DNA of 61,904 bases, taken from assembly GCA_026000155.1 (NCBI GenBank), contig BNYG01000012.1:1-61904 (forward strand), written 5' to 3'. Both the position numbers and the translations under genes were made by a program. Source of the stretch: Bacteroidia bacterium (GTDB lineage: Bacteria > Bacteroidota > Bacteroidia > Bacteroidales > Azobacteroidaceae). This document shows positions 1 to 6,973 of this stretch, piece after piece. The notes under the pieces are model-generated. The model had not been told where the DNA came from. It saw only the letters and a list, made by a program, of their open reading frames with translations, and made no database searches. Positions within the stretch are counted from its first letter, which is position 1, and each line of letters opens with the position of its first letter.

Positions 1-156
1 TTTTGATACGGTCGAAAATAGAGTTTCTACCGATGGACGTTCCTTTTTTTTCCTTCCCATAATTTTCTTTATTTAGATTCTGTACAAATTTACCATTTTT
101 CATAGCACCTGAAAAAAATAATTAACCAAAGCGTAGTTTTATTGAGAAAATTTGCG

Positions 157-164
157 TACCTTTG
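157..164 (+). promoter_or_regulatory. Bacteroidetes -7 promoter box
   Basis: TACCTTTG matches the Bacteroidetes -7 consensus TAnnTTTG. A clear TTTG -33 box at the usual distance is lacking (only a T-rich TTTTATTG stretch around 137-144). Transcription would start near 170 and run into the inverted-repeat element at 194-498 and possibly on to the gene at 730. Confidence 0.45.
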
Positions 165-193
165 CATCGTTAAACTATAGTCCGAAAAATGCT

Positions 194-498
194 GTCACTT
201 CTTAAGTGCCAGTTTTTTTTTGCCAAATTGTCAATAAAATGCTCATTTCCGCCATTTTAAGTTTTAAATATTTTAAGCGAACAGGATACAGCTTTGTTGA
301 AACCAAAACTTTTGAAATGTAAAATTTCAACGACTTTGTCATCAGTTGATGATATTATTGTTATTTTCTTATTCTTTAAAAACCCTCATTACAACAAACC
401 TGTATCCTGTTTTACCTTTCTCTTGTGGTATGCTTTTACGCTGAATTCAATATTTTAGCAGCAAATTGGCAAAACTTTACTGTCACTTAAGAAGTGAC
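194..498. mobile_element. 305-bp element with 37-bp inverted repeat ends (MITE or invertible segment)
   Basis: The ends 194-230 and 462-498 are imperfect inverted repeats matching at about 31 of 37 positions with no length difference. Each terminus is itself a small palindrome (GTCACTTCTTAAGTGAC type, loop of 3). A second inverted repeat lies inside: ACAGGATACAG followed by [C/G]TTTGTTG at 281-299, facing its complement at 392-410 (18 of 19 matching). There is no open reading frame inside and no obvious target-site duplication. A non-autonomous transposable element is the simplest reading; an invertible regulatory segment or a structured leader RNA are alternatives. Confidence 0.55.
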
Positions 499-729
499 TT
501 GACATTTAAATTATTAAGCATAAATAATATGTTATTTTTCGTTTAACATATTATAACACAAAAGAATACAGTAATCGGAAGAGGCGGGAGCGTTTCGTTT
601 TTTTTACTTATAAAATCATTTTCATTCTTTTTTTTCTAAAGAAATGGGATGATTTCCTGCCTTTTTCCGGTTTTGTTTCCGTGCGAATTAACGGCTCTTC
701 GGAGCATAAATATATATTAATTTAAAAAA
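499..729. other. A+T-rich leader region before the surface protein
   Basis: No gene and no convincing promoter pair is visible here. The stretch is A+T-rich with one small hairpin, GCTC-TTCG-GAGC, near 693-704, followed by the A-rich region that would serve as the ribosome binding site for the gene at 730. Together with 1-193, which holds only T-rich sequence and the -7 box, this makes the first 729 bases non-coding. Confidence 0.5.
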
Positions 730-2415
730 ATGAAAATGAAAAAAATGATGTTTTTAATGCTGATGCTCATTACTTTGGGTACGGCAAGTATGAATGCACA
801 GGTAAAAATAGGCGGCAACGATTCTCCGGCAAAGGGAGCCTTGCTCGACCTGAACGGCGATTACAAGGGTGGATTACTGCTGCCCAATGTAGCCATCACG
901 AACCTGGGAGTCATCCCTGCAGGATTTACCGAAAGGGGCGGAGCGGATACGGCGGAAGACCTGACCGGCATGATCGTCTGGAGTACGGACGACGTTAATA
1001 CCGGACTTTACATGTGGGACGGCAACAACTGGCAGTCACTGATGGGCCAGGGGGGAGTCGCACCCTGTACGGGTCCTGCGACTGCGCCAATGGCGGTCAC
1101 TATACCGGCCGGTCCCTTTGCCAACGATGAAGTCTTTGAGGTTTCCTGTACGGCTACCGAAGACGGTACAACGTTTTTTATCTGGACGGCGCCAGCCGGA
1201 TTGTCTATTACCGGCGGACAGGGTACTAAAACCATCCGTGTTGCGGGTCCGGCCAATACGTACGATAAAGACGAATTTACGGTTTTTGCGGTGAATCCCT
1301 GCGGCGCAAGCGCTACGGCTGACGGCGGCAACGGACAGATTGTTGTAAAGGACGCTTTGAGTACAACTCCTCCGCCCAATACGACCATCGAAATTCCGTC
1401 GGGAGGCGATACCGAACTGGACGCGGGTACCGTATCGGGAGGCAACTGTGGAAGCTACAGTTACCAATGGCAGGTCTTCAACAGTCCGAACTGGCAAAAC
1501 ATTACGGGAGCAACTGGGGCTAAGTACCAGACGCCTGCCTTGACAGCGGAAGCCCAGTATCGCAGGATTGCTACCTGCGGCAGTGAAACGGTACTTTCTG
1601 CAACGATTACGGTGACTATCAAACAGGTTACAGAGCCGACCAGTGTAACTGCAAGCAGTACTGCTGTTTGCAGCGGAGACCCGACGACACTTAGCTATAC
1701 GGGAGGCAGCGGGGCTACGTTTGTGTGGTACAGCGGGAGCTGTGGAGGAACACAGGCTGGAACAGGAAACAACCTGCAAGTTTCGCCGACTGCTACGACG
1801 GTCTATTATGGCAGGTGGGAAAGCGGTAGCTCTTATTCGGACTGCAAGCCGGTGACTGTAACGGTTAACACGGTACCGGCTAACCCGGGGGACATCACGC
1901 TAAGCCCGACTTCCATAACCGTGGGGCAAACCACAACTGCCACGGTTGATGCTGTAGCGGGTGCGACTAGTTATGTTTGGACGCTGCCGGATGGGTTGTC
2001 GGCGGCAAGTTTGGAAACGACTGACCCGACACTTGTAATAACTGGAGGTACGGCAGGCACTTATGCGGCGGGATCAATCACGGTTCAGGGTAGGAATGAC
2101 TGTGGCCTTAGTGCTTTTGTAGGCGTTAATGACGAAAGCCTTACGGTCAATGCCCCGTCTTACACCAAGTTTAATACGTCGAAATCTTGCACACGGACTA
2201 CAAAATCTGCTTGCGTTTGTGATCCCGGCTGGACAAGGAGCAACTACGGGGACGCGACAAATGCCATGCGGGATTTGGCAAAGTCGTACTTTACGACAGC
2301 TACATACTGGTTTGTGAATGATATATATAATAACGGCGAAATTGCCCACTACTCGGGTAGCACCTGGACCGTTGACACCGTGACCTACGGTAATCTCTAT
2401 GGCTGCTTCCAATGA
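730..2415 (+). CDS. Secreted Ig-like/PKD-repeat surface protein
   Basis: A 561-residue exported protein of unknown function. Residues 1-24 form a signal peptide ending near NAQ. Residues 25-110 resemble the N-terminal module of many Bacteroidetes cell-surface proteins (a 'GALLDLNGDYKGGLLLPN' segment followed by 'LYMWDGNNWQSL'). After this come about four Ig-like or PKD-like beta-sandwich repeats, including one of the 'CSGDPTTLSYTGGSGATFVW' type seen in SprB-like adhesins. The last 80 residues are Cys-rich (CVCDPGW) and end in CFQ. No T9SS C-terminal sorting domain is recognisable. Codon choice is clearly more G+C-rich than in the neighbours, suggesting recent transfer. It stands alone between an inverted-repeat element and a terminator hairpin. 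An adhesin or surface-layer role is an inference. Confidence 0.8.
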   Translation: MKMKKMMFLMLMLITLGTASMNAQVKIGGNDSPAKGALLDLNGDYKGGLLLPNVAITNLGVIPAGFTERGGADTAEDLTGMIVWSTDDVNTGLYMWDGNNWQSLMGQGGVAPCTGPATAPMAVTIPAGPFANDEVFEVSCTATEDGTTFFIWTAPAGLSITGGQGTKTIRVAGPANTYDKDEFTVFAVNPCGASATADGGNGQIVVKDALSTTPPPNTTIEIPSGGDTELDAGTVSGGNCGSYSYQWQVFNSPNWQNITGATGAKYQTPALTAEAQYRRIATCGSETVLSATITVTIKQVTEPTSVTASSTAVCSGDPTTLSYTGGSGATFVWYSGSCGGTQAGTGNNLQVSPTATTVYYGRWESGSSYSDCKPVTVTVNTVPANPGDITLSPTSITVGQTTTATVDAVAGATSYVWTLPDGLSAASLETTDPTLVITGGTAGTYAAGSITVQGRNDCGLSAFVGVNDESLTVNAPSYTKFNTSKSCTRTTKSACVCDPGWTRSNYGDATNAMRDLAKSYFTTATYWFVNDIYNNGEIAHYSGSTWTVDTVTYGNLYGCFQ

Positions 2416-2451
2416 CTCGCATGACGCGCCTAGCCTGTTTTGAATAATAAT

Positions 2452-2494
2452 AACTCAGTAACCGGACGTGAATGACGCATCCGGTTACTGAGTT
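2452..2494 (+). terminator. Strong hairpin downstream of the surface protein
   Basis: A perfect 15-bp stem (AACTCAGTAACCGGA at 2452-2466 pairing with 2480-2494) and a 13-base loop lie 36 bases past the stop codon, followed by a T-rich run (TGTGTTTT). It probably ends transcription of the 730-2415 gene. Confidence 0.7.
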
Positions 2495-2615
2495 GTGTTT
2501 TAAAAGTACAGGGTGCAGTTTTTCAAGCAGACGCAAGGCTCACATCATGCCCTCGTTGGGCGTGTCAATAATGTGTTATCTTTCTGTTATTTTTTCATTT
2601 TTCAATGGAAAATGC

Positions 2616-2623
2616 TAACTTTG
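2616..2623 (+). promoter_or_regulatory. -7 promoter box for the radical SAM gene
   Basis: TAACTTTG fits TAnnTTTG; the upstream -33 region is only TTTC/TTTT. The box lies inside the longer reading frame that opens at 2605, so translation of the radical SAM protein must start later, supporting the ATG at 2698. Confidence 0.5.
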
Positions 2624-2650
2624 CAAATGTCATTCTAAAACAAAATAAAC

Positions 2651-2692
2651 ATGGAAGCAACAAAAACAAAAACTTCAATTTATTTACAATAA
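2651..2692 (+). CDS. Possible 13-residue leader peptide
   Basis: ATG at 2651 opens a 13-codon frame (MEATKTKTSIYLQ, stop at 2690-2692) whose stop is 5 bases before the radical SAM start codon. The preceding AAAACAAAATAAAC is the A-rich context usual for Bacteroidetes start sites. It could be a leader peptide coupling translation, a tiny peptide substrate, or chance. No homology is recognised. Confidence 0.2.
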   Translation: MEATKTKTSIYLQ

Positions 2693-2697
2693 AAAAT

Positions 2698-3591
2698 ATG
2701 AAGTCATTATTTTATCTCCCCTTTTGGTTTTCCAAAGCAAAATTCTCAGGTTCAAAAAGGCCTTTGCAAACCGTTTTGTTTATTTCCGATAAATGCAACC
2801 TGACTTGCAAGCATTGTACGGTGTATCAATTGAAAAATCCGCATATTAAAACCTACGAACAGGTAAAGGAAGAATTGGAATATTCGTATCATTTAGGCTC
2901 CCGCTTTGTCGATTTTGAAGGAGGCGAACCGACTTTATGGCACGATGGTGATAAAGATTTAAACAGCTTGATTCGTTTGGCCAAAGCCATCGGATTTTAT
3001 TCGACTACGATAACGACCAATGCCCAAATGCCGTTTACCAATTCCGAAGCCGATTCGATTTGGGTGAGTTTGGACGGATTGGGCGATTTTCATGATGAAA
3101 TCCGCGGGAAAGGCGCTTTTGAACGCTTGGTGAAAAATATTGCGGCAGCCAATCATCCGGAATTAAGTGTGAACATGGTGATTAATTCCCAAAATTATAC
3201 TTCAGTAGAAGAAACGATTGAATTTGCGAAAACCAATCCGCATATCCAGTCCATTTCGTTGAATTTCCATACGCCTTACGAAGGCACGGAAGACTTGTTC
3301 CTCGATTGGGACAAGCGTTCGGAAGTGATTGATTTGATTATTCAAAAGAAAAAAGCCGGTTACCCCATCATGAATTCGGTTTCCGGATTGAAACTGATGA
3401 AACACAACCAATTCAAAAAGCAATGCTGGGTATCCAATTTTATCCTTTCCGATGGCACACGCTTAGCAGAATGTCCCGGAAGCACAGCCGGCGTATGCGA
3501 CCAATGCGGTTTTTCCATGGCAGGCGAAATGCACTCGGTTTTCAATCTGAAACCGGATACGATACTGGCAGGGATGAAATTAAGGATGTAA
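2698..3591 (+). CDS. Radical SAM protein with C-terminal cysteine cluster
   Basis: A 297-residue enzyme of the radical SAM superfamily. The [4Fe-4S]-binding CX3CX2C motif is CNLTCKHC at residues 33-40, and the SAM-binding glycine motif is the EGGEP segment near residue 87. The C-terminal part has further cysteines (QCWVS, ECPGS, CDQCGF), which resemble a SPASM or twitch type auxiliary cluster site although shorter than a full SPASM domain. The start at 2698 is preferred over the in-frame ATG at 2605 because a -7 promoter box overlaps the extra codons. The gene stands alone, converging on corA with a gap of 6 bases. Substrate is unknown; a peptide-modifying or cofactor role is possible but unsupported by neighbours. 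Confidence 0.85.
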   Translation: MKSLFYLPFWFSKAKFSGSKRPLQTVLFISDKCNLTCKHCTVYQLKNPHIKTYEQVKEELEYSYHLGSRFVDFEGGEPTLWHDGDKDLNSLIRLAKAIGFYSTTITTNAQMPFTNSEADSIWVSLDGLGDFHDEIRGKGAFERLVKNIAAANHPELSVNMVINSQNYTSVEETIEFAKTNPHIQSISLNFHTPYEGTEDLFLDWDKRSEVIDLIIQKKKAGYPIMNSVSGLKLMKHNQFKKQCWVSNFILSDGTRLAECPGSTAGVCDQCGFSMAGEMHSVFNLKPDTILAGMKLRM

Positions 3592-3597
3592 GCAGGA

Positions 3598-4650
3598 TTA
3601 AATCCAATCTTTCCGTTTCAGGTACCACCAAACAAACGCTCCGATTCCAGCCATTAAAACCCAGGCAAACAGATAGCCGTAGCGCCAATCCAATTCCGGC
3701 ATAAATTTGAAGTTCATGCCCCATACGCCTACCAGAAAGGTCAGGGGGATGAAAATCGTGGCCACCAAGGTCAATTGCTTCATCACCACATTCATCTTAA
3801 CATCATTATTACTGAGGTATAAATCGACCAACGAAGACAAGATTTCACGGCACGATTCCAAATTTTGAAGAATATACAACAATTGGTCGTAAATATCTTT
3901 GAAATAAGGCACTTCCTGCTGATGGATTAATCCGGGATCTACCCGTAATAGTTTGGAAAACTGTTCTTTAAATGGGAAAAGCAATTTGCGGAGATGAATC
4001 ATTTCCCGCCGTTTTTCCTGGATTTCGGTAATCAAATCACTGTGAATTTGCTTGATATCCAATAATTGGTCTTCCAAATCTTCCAGGTTATCTTCCAACA
4101 GTACCACTTCATCACCGTAATACGTCACTACTTCATTGAGAATGGATGCCATCAGGAAATCGGATTTCCGGTTATTAAACTTTAAATACTTGTCGTTTTT
4201 GATTTCGCCGCAAATACTTTCAAACAAAGGATGTTCGCTTTCCTGAATACTTACCAAGTAATTTTTACCGGTAATCAGCGCAACCTGTTCAGTAATCTTC
4301 TGTTCGCCTGCCGTATAAGTCACCGGCATCACGATAAAAATATTTTTTTCATATTCCTCGATGGACATGATGTGCTGAGTCGTTAAAATGTCCCGTGCAT
4401 CCAGTTCATTCAAACCGAAACTTTTTATCAAATCAATAATCAAACCGGCGTTCGTCATTCCGGAAACACGTATCCAAGTTACATAATTTTCATTGATAAG
4501 CGATTGAATTTCAGTAATTTCAATCGTTTCTTTTTCTAAAAAATCATGTTGCGAATAATTCAGCACTCGAATATGGGTCTTCGTCTGAAACTGACCGGTA
4601 TAAACCGGCAATTCGTTCCAATGTCTGTTTTTTCTTCTGTGATGACTCAT
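3598..4650 (-). CDS. corA: CorA-family magnesium/cobalt transporter
   Basis: A 350-residue divalent cation channel of the inner membrane. The long N-terminal cytoplasmic domain is rich in charged helices (for example around DNLEDLEDQLLDIKQ, near residues 180-195). Two C-terminal transmembrane helices are separated by the signature GMN motif at residues 311-313 (GVWGMNFKFMPELDW), and the protein ends in a basic KRKDWI tail. Length and layout are normal for CorA. It is divergent from the ECF sigma gene that begins 48 bases away and converges with the radical SAM gene. Mg2+ is the usual substrate, but Co2+, Ni2+ or Zn2+ variants exist. Confidence 0.93.
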   Translation of the reverse strand: MSHHRRKNRHWNELPVYTGQFQTKTHIRVLNYSQHDFLEKETIEITEIQSLINENYVTWIRVSGMTNAGLIIDLIKSFGLNELDARDILTTQHIMSIEEYEKNIFIVMPVTYTAGEQKITEQVALITGKNYLVSIQESEHPLFESICGEIKNDKYLKFNNRKSDFLMASILNEVVTYYGDEVVLLEDNLEDLEDQLLDIKQIHSDLITEIQEKRREMIHLRKLLFPFKEQFSKLLRVDPGLIHQQEVPYFKDIYDQLLYILQNLESCREILSSLVDLYLSNNDVKMNVVMKQLTLVATIFIPLTFLVGVWGMNFKFMPELDWRYGYLFAWVLMAGIGAFVWWYLKRKDWI

Positions 4651-4698
4651 AAATTTTTATTTTTGATGTTATATTTCTTTCTTTGTATCGTCATTAAG

Positions 4699-5211
4699 AT
4701 GTATATGCAATTAGAACACTTTAAATTAAATATAGTTTCTCTGAGGCCAAAACTCTTCCTTACTGCCTTCCGGCTGATGCAGAATGAAGAGGATGCCGAA
4801 GATGTGGTGCAAGAAACGCTGCTTCGCTTGTGGAACATCCGTGAACAGTTGGACACGGTGCTCAATCCCGGAGCATTCGCCATGCAGATGACAAAAAACA
4901 ATTGCATCGACCGTTTAAGAACCCAAAAAGAACAGACAAATATAGATGATTTTCAGTTAGGAACAAACGATGAAACGCCTTATTTACATACGGAAAGACA
5001 GGATACGGTGGCGATCGTCCAACAAATCATCGAACATTTGCCGGAATTGCAGAAAATCATTATCCGGATGCGGGATATAGAAGGATACGAATTGCCCGAA
5101 ATTGCGGAAATAACGGAAACGCAGGTCAGCGCGGTAACAATGAATCTTTCACGGGCAAGAAAAAAAGTAAGGGAACAACTTTTAAAAATTATGAGTTATG
5201 AAACAAGATAA
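4699..5211 (+). CDS. ECF-type RNA polymerase sigma factor
   Basis: A sigma-70 family factor of about 170 residues. Region 2 is seen in the segment RLMQNEEDAEDVVQETLLRL (core binding and -10 recognition). Region 4 is a helix-turn-helix around LPEIAEITETQVSAVTMNLS (-35 recognition). ATG at 4699 (MYMQLEHF) is chosen because the upstream in-frame codons overlap the corA start; ATG 4705 is an alternative. The reading frame overlaps the next gene by 14 bases, implying translational coupling. The operon continues with a one-pass membrane protein, likely its anti-sigma partner, and two exported proteins. Confidence 0.9.
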   Translation: MYMQLEHFKLNIVSLRPKLFLTAFRLMQNEEDAEDVVQETLLRLWNIREQLDTVLNPGAFAMQMTKNNCIDRLRTQKEQTNIDDFQLGTNDETPYLHTERQDTVAIVQQIIEHLPELQKIIIRMRDIEGYELPEIAEITETQVSAVTMNLSRARKKVREQLLKIMSYETR

Positions 5212-5698
5212 TATAGATATTGAAAAATTGCTGAACAAGTATTTTGAAGGATTGACTTCTTTGCAGGAAGAGGAATCTTTGCGGAAGTATTTTCAAGGAG
5301 ATGAGATTCCGGATGAATTTCAACTGTATCAACCGATGTTTCAGTATTTCACCTCTTGTCAAGAGACAATGACTACGGCTAATCAGGGGATTGCGGGTCA
5401 AGCCCGCAATGACAGAAAGATGGCCCGCAATGACAGAAGAGGATACAGAAGAATTTATTGGTGGATAAGTATTGCGGCGGCAGCCTGTTTCATTTTATTT
5501 TTTGGACTTAAATTTACTTTTAATTCTTCAACTGATTTGTTAGCAAGCTCTCTGATGTACATTGACGGTAAAAAATATACGGATATCGAACGGATTCAAC
5601 TGGAAGCTATTAAGGCCTTAGATAACTTTTCGGAAGATAACGACGATGCCTATTCCTCTCAGGTGGAAGCCTTAGATCTCTTTTTTAATAACAATTAA
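5198..5698 (+). CDS. Small one-pass membrane protein, putative anti-sigma factor, with in-frame repeat insertion
   Basis: A 166-residue protein overlapping the sigma gene by 14 bases. Residues 1-60 are acidic and probably cytoplasmic, one transmembrane helix (IYWWISIAAAACFILFF) lies near residues 86-105, and the C-terminal part is predicted periplasmic. Position and topology suggest an anti-sigma factor, though no FecR or zinc-binding anti-sigma motif is visible. Residues about 62-81 ([18 protein letters not shown]) are encoded by a copy of a dispersed palindrome also present at 37.5 kb, so this segment looks like an inserted repeat that kept the frame. Homologues in relatives should lack it. 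No family name is recognised. Confidence 0.75.
   Translation: MKQDNIDIEKLLNKYFEGLTSLQEEESLRKYFQGDEIPDEFQLYQPMFQYFTSCQETMTTANQGIAGQARNDRKMARNDRRGYRRIYWWISIAAAACFILFFGLKFTFNSSTDLLASSLMYIDGKKYTDIERIQLEAIKALDNFSEDNDDAYSSQVEALDLFFNNN
5385..5438. repeat. Dispersed palindromic repeat inside a coding sequence
   Basis: The core 5390-5410 is an inverted repeat with arms ATTGCGGG and CCCGCAAT around TCAAG. With its flanks (AGGGG on one side, GACAG on the other) it is the reverse complement of 37491-37521 at 30 of 31 positions. A partial second copy (GGCCCGCAATGACAGA) follows. It lies in frame within the gene at 5198. Confidence 0.85.
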
Positions 5699-5699
5699 A

Positions 5700-6194
5700 A
5701 TGAACAGTATGAATACAGTAAAAAAACTCCTCTTCTTCATCGGTTTTCTGCTGGCTTTCCTCACGGCAAGCGCCCAGAAAGACCTGAATATTGAAACGAC
5801 ATTTAAGACTTACGGCAAACAGGAAGGTTCCGTATTGATTGAGTTGGCAAAAGACGTATTAGGTAACCATACAAAAATCAACCGGTACAAAAGTTTGATT
5901 GTTCCGTCTGATTCGGCTACGCTCAAAACAACGGAAGAAGCGATTCGCAAGGACGTGAAAGACGGAAAATTGCTGATGGAATCCCGGAAAAACGGTGAAA
6001 TAGAAGCAGCCTCTTATTGCTTGAAAAAGAAAGACAAAGCATTGGATTACGAATATATTTTGCTTTCCAATACATCTAAAAAAATCACATTAATTTATGT
6101 GAAAGGGAATTTTCCGCCCGAAGAATTAGAAAAAGAATTAAGTAAATTGAAAAATCTTTTTATTAAAGTCAATAACAAACGAATAAAAATATAA
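5700..6194 (+). CDS. Exported protein of unknown function, DUF6108-like
   Basis: A 164-residue protein with a signal peptide (cleavage after TASAQ, near residue 25). The mature part has the pattern 'IETTFKTYGKQEGSVLIELA' followed by a lysine-rich mixed alpha/beta region with 'KKITLIYVKGNF' near the end. This resembles small Bacteroidetes proteins labelled DUF6108 that are typically encoded next to an ECF sigma factor; the assignment is from memory of the family and not tested. It starts one base after the putative anti-sigma gene, so is surely co-transcribed. Confidence 0.7.
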   Translation: MNSMNTVKKLLFFIGFLLAFLTASAQKDLNIETTFKTYGKQEGSVLIELAKDVLGNHTKINRYKSLIVPSDSATLKTTEEAIRKDVKDGKLLMESRKNGEIEAASYCLKKKDKALDYEYILLSNTSKKITLIYVKGNFPPEELEKELSKLKNLFIKVNNKRIKI

Positions 6195-6199
6195 CAATC

Positions 6200-6973
6200 A
6201 TGAAAAAGAATCTACTATTCATTGCCTGTGTACTCTTATTTTCCGTACCCGTTTTTTCTCAAGAAGAAGTGGTAGTCATTGAAGAAGAAATCATTGTACC
6301 GGAAGAAGAAATCGCACAAAGTTCAGTCATTTTCGACGGCTCGCCCTACAATTTTATTTTCTCGTGGAAAAAGAAAGCGACCGAATCGCATTGGACCGGT
6401 TTGGGATTCGCCTTCTCCAATTTAAAAGGATTGGAAGGCGCGGATTTGAAGATGAGTAAATCGTATTCGGTCATCCTGAACATCGGCGACTATATTGTCC
6501 CCTTCAATCAAAATTGGTTGTTTTTTACCGGTGTCGGAATGGATTTTACCCGCTACCATTTCAAAGGGAATACCGGATTACAGGAAGTTGACAACATTGC
6601 TCAGTTTGTTCCCTCCGAAGAAGGCGTTAACTATAAGTCCAGCAAATTATTGGCTTATTATGTTACGATTCCTTTGATGTTGGAGTATCAAACCAAATTT
6701 GGAAATAACAAGGTATTTTTCGTGAATGGCGGGATTGAAGGAATGATTAAATACTATTCCAAATCGCAAGTCGATATTCGGCGGGAAGAAGGCACCAAAA
6801 AAGTAGAATTGGGCCGGGATTTGAATATTCTCCCCATCAATGCCCGTTTGGTATTGCGCGCCGGCTTTGAAGATTTCAGCCTTTTCGGCTATTATCAACC
6901 TTACTCAATGTTCAAAGACGGTAAAGGTCCGGATGTAAATCCCTACGGAATCGGGGTAATGCTTAATTTTTAA
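6200..6973 (+). CDS. Outer membrane beta-barrel protein, PorT-like
   Basis: A 257-residue exported protein: signal peptide to about residue 20 (VFSQ), a short Glu/Val-rich acidic linker (EEVVVIEEEIIVPEEE), then about eight amphipathic strands (for example WTGLGFAFSN, YYVTIPLMLEYQTKFG, LVLRAGFEDFSLFGYY) and a terminal phenylalanine (GVMLNF), as expected of an eight-stranded outer membrane barrel. It is the last gene of the ECF sigma operon, five bases after its neighbour, and converges with the ABC-F gene with a 4-base overlap of the stop codons. The operon may sense envelope stress, an inference from its composition. Confidence 0.75.
   Translation: MKKNLLFIACVLLFSVPVFSQEEVVVIEEEIIVPEEEIAQSSVIFDGSPYNFIFSWKKKATESHWTGLGFAFSNLKGLEGADLKMSKSYSVILNIGDYIVPFNQNWLFFTGVGMDFTRYHFKGNTGLQEVDNIAQFVPSEEGVNYKSSKLLAYYVTIPLMLEYQTKFGNNKVFFVNGGIEGMIKYYSKSQVDIRREEGTKKVELGRDLNILPINARLVLRAGFEDFSLFGYYQPYSMFKDGKGPDVNPYGIGVMLNF

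Noticed and set aside
1036..1779. A 247-codon minus-strand frame opposite the Ig-repeat surface protein
   Set aside because: Arg/Ser/Cys-rich composition typical of an antisense shadow of a G+C-rich gene; the plus-strand frame has a signal peptide and domain repeats.
2605..2697. Longer N-terminus of the radical SAM protein starting at 2605
   Set aside because: A -7 promoter box overlaps these codons and the extra peptide is Asn/Lys-rich without family similarity; ATG 2698 gives the normal protein start.
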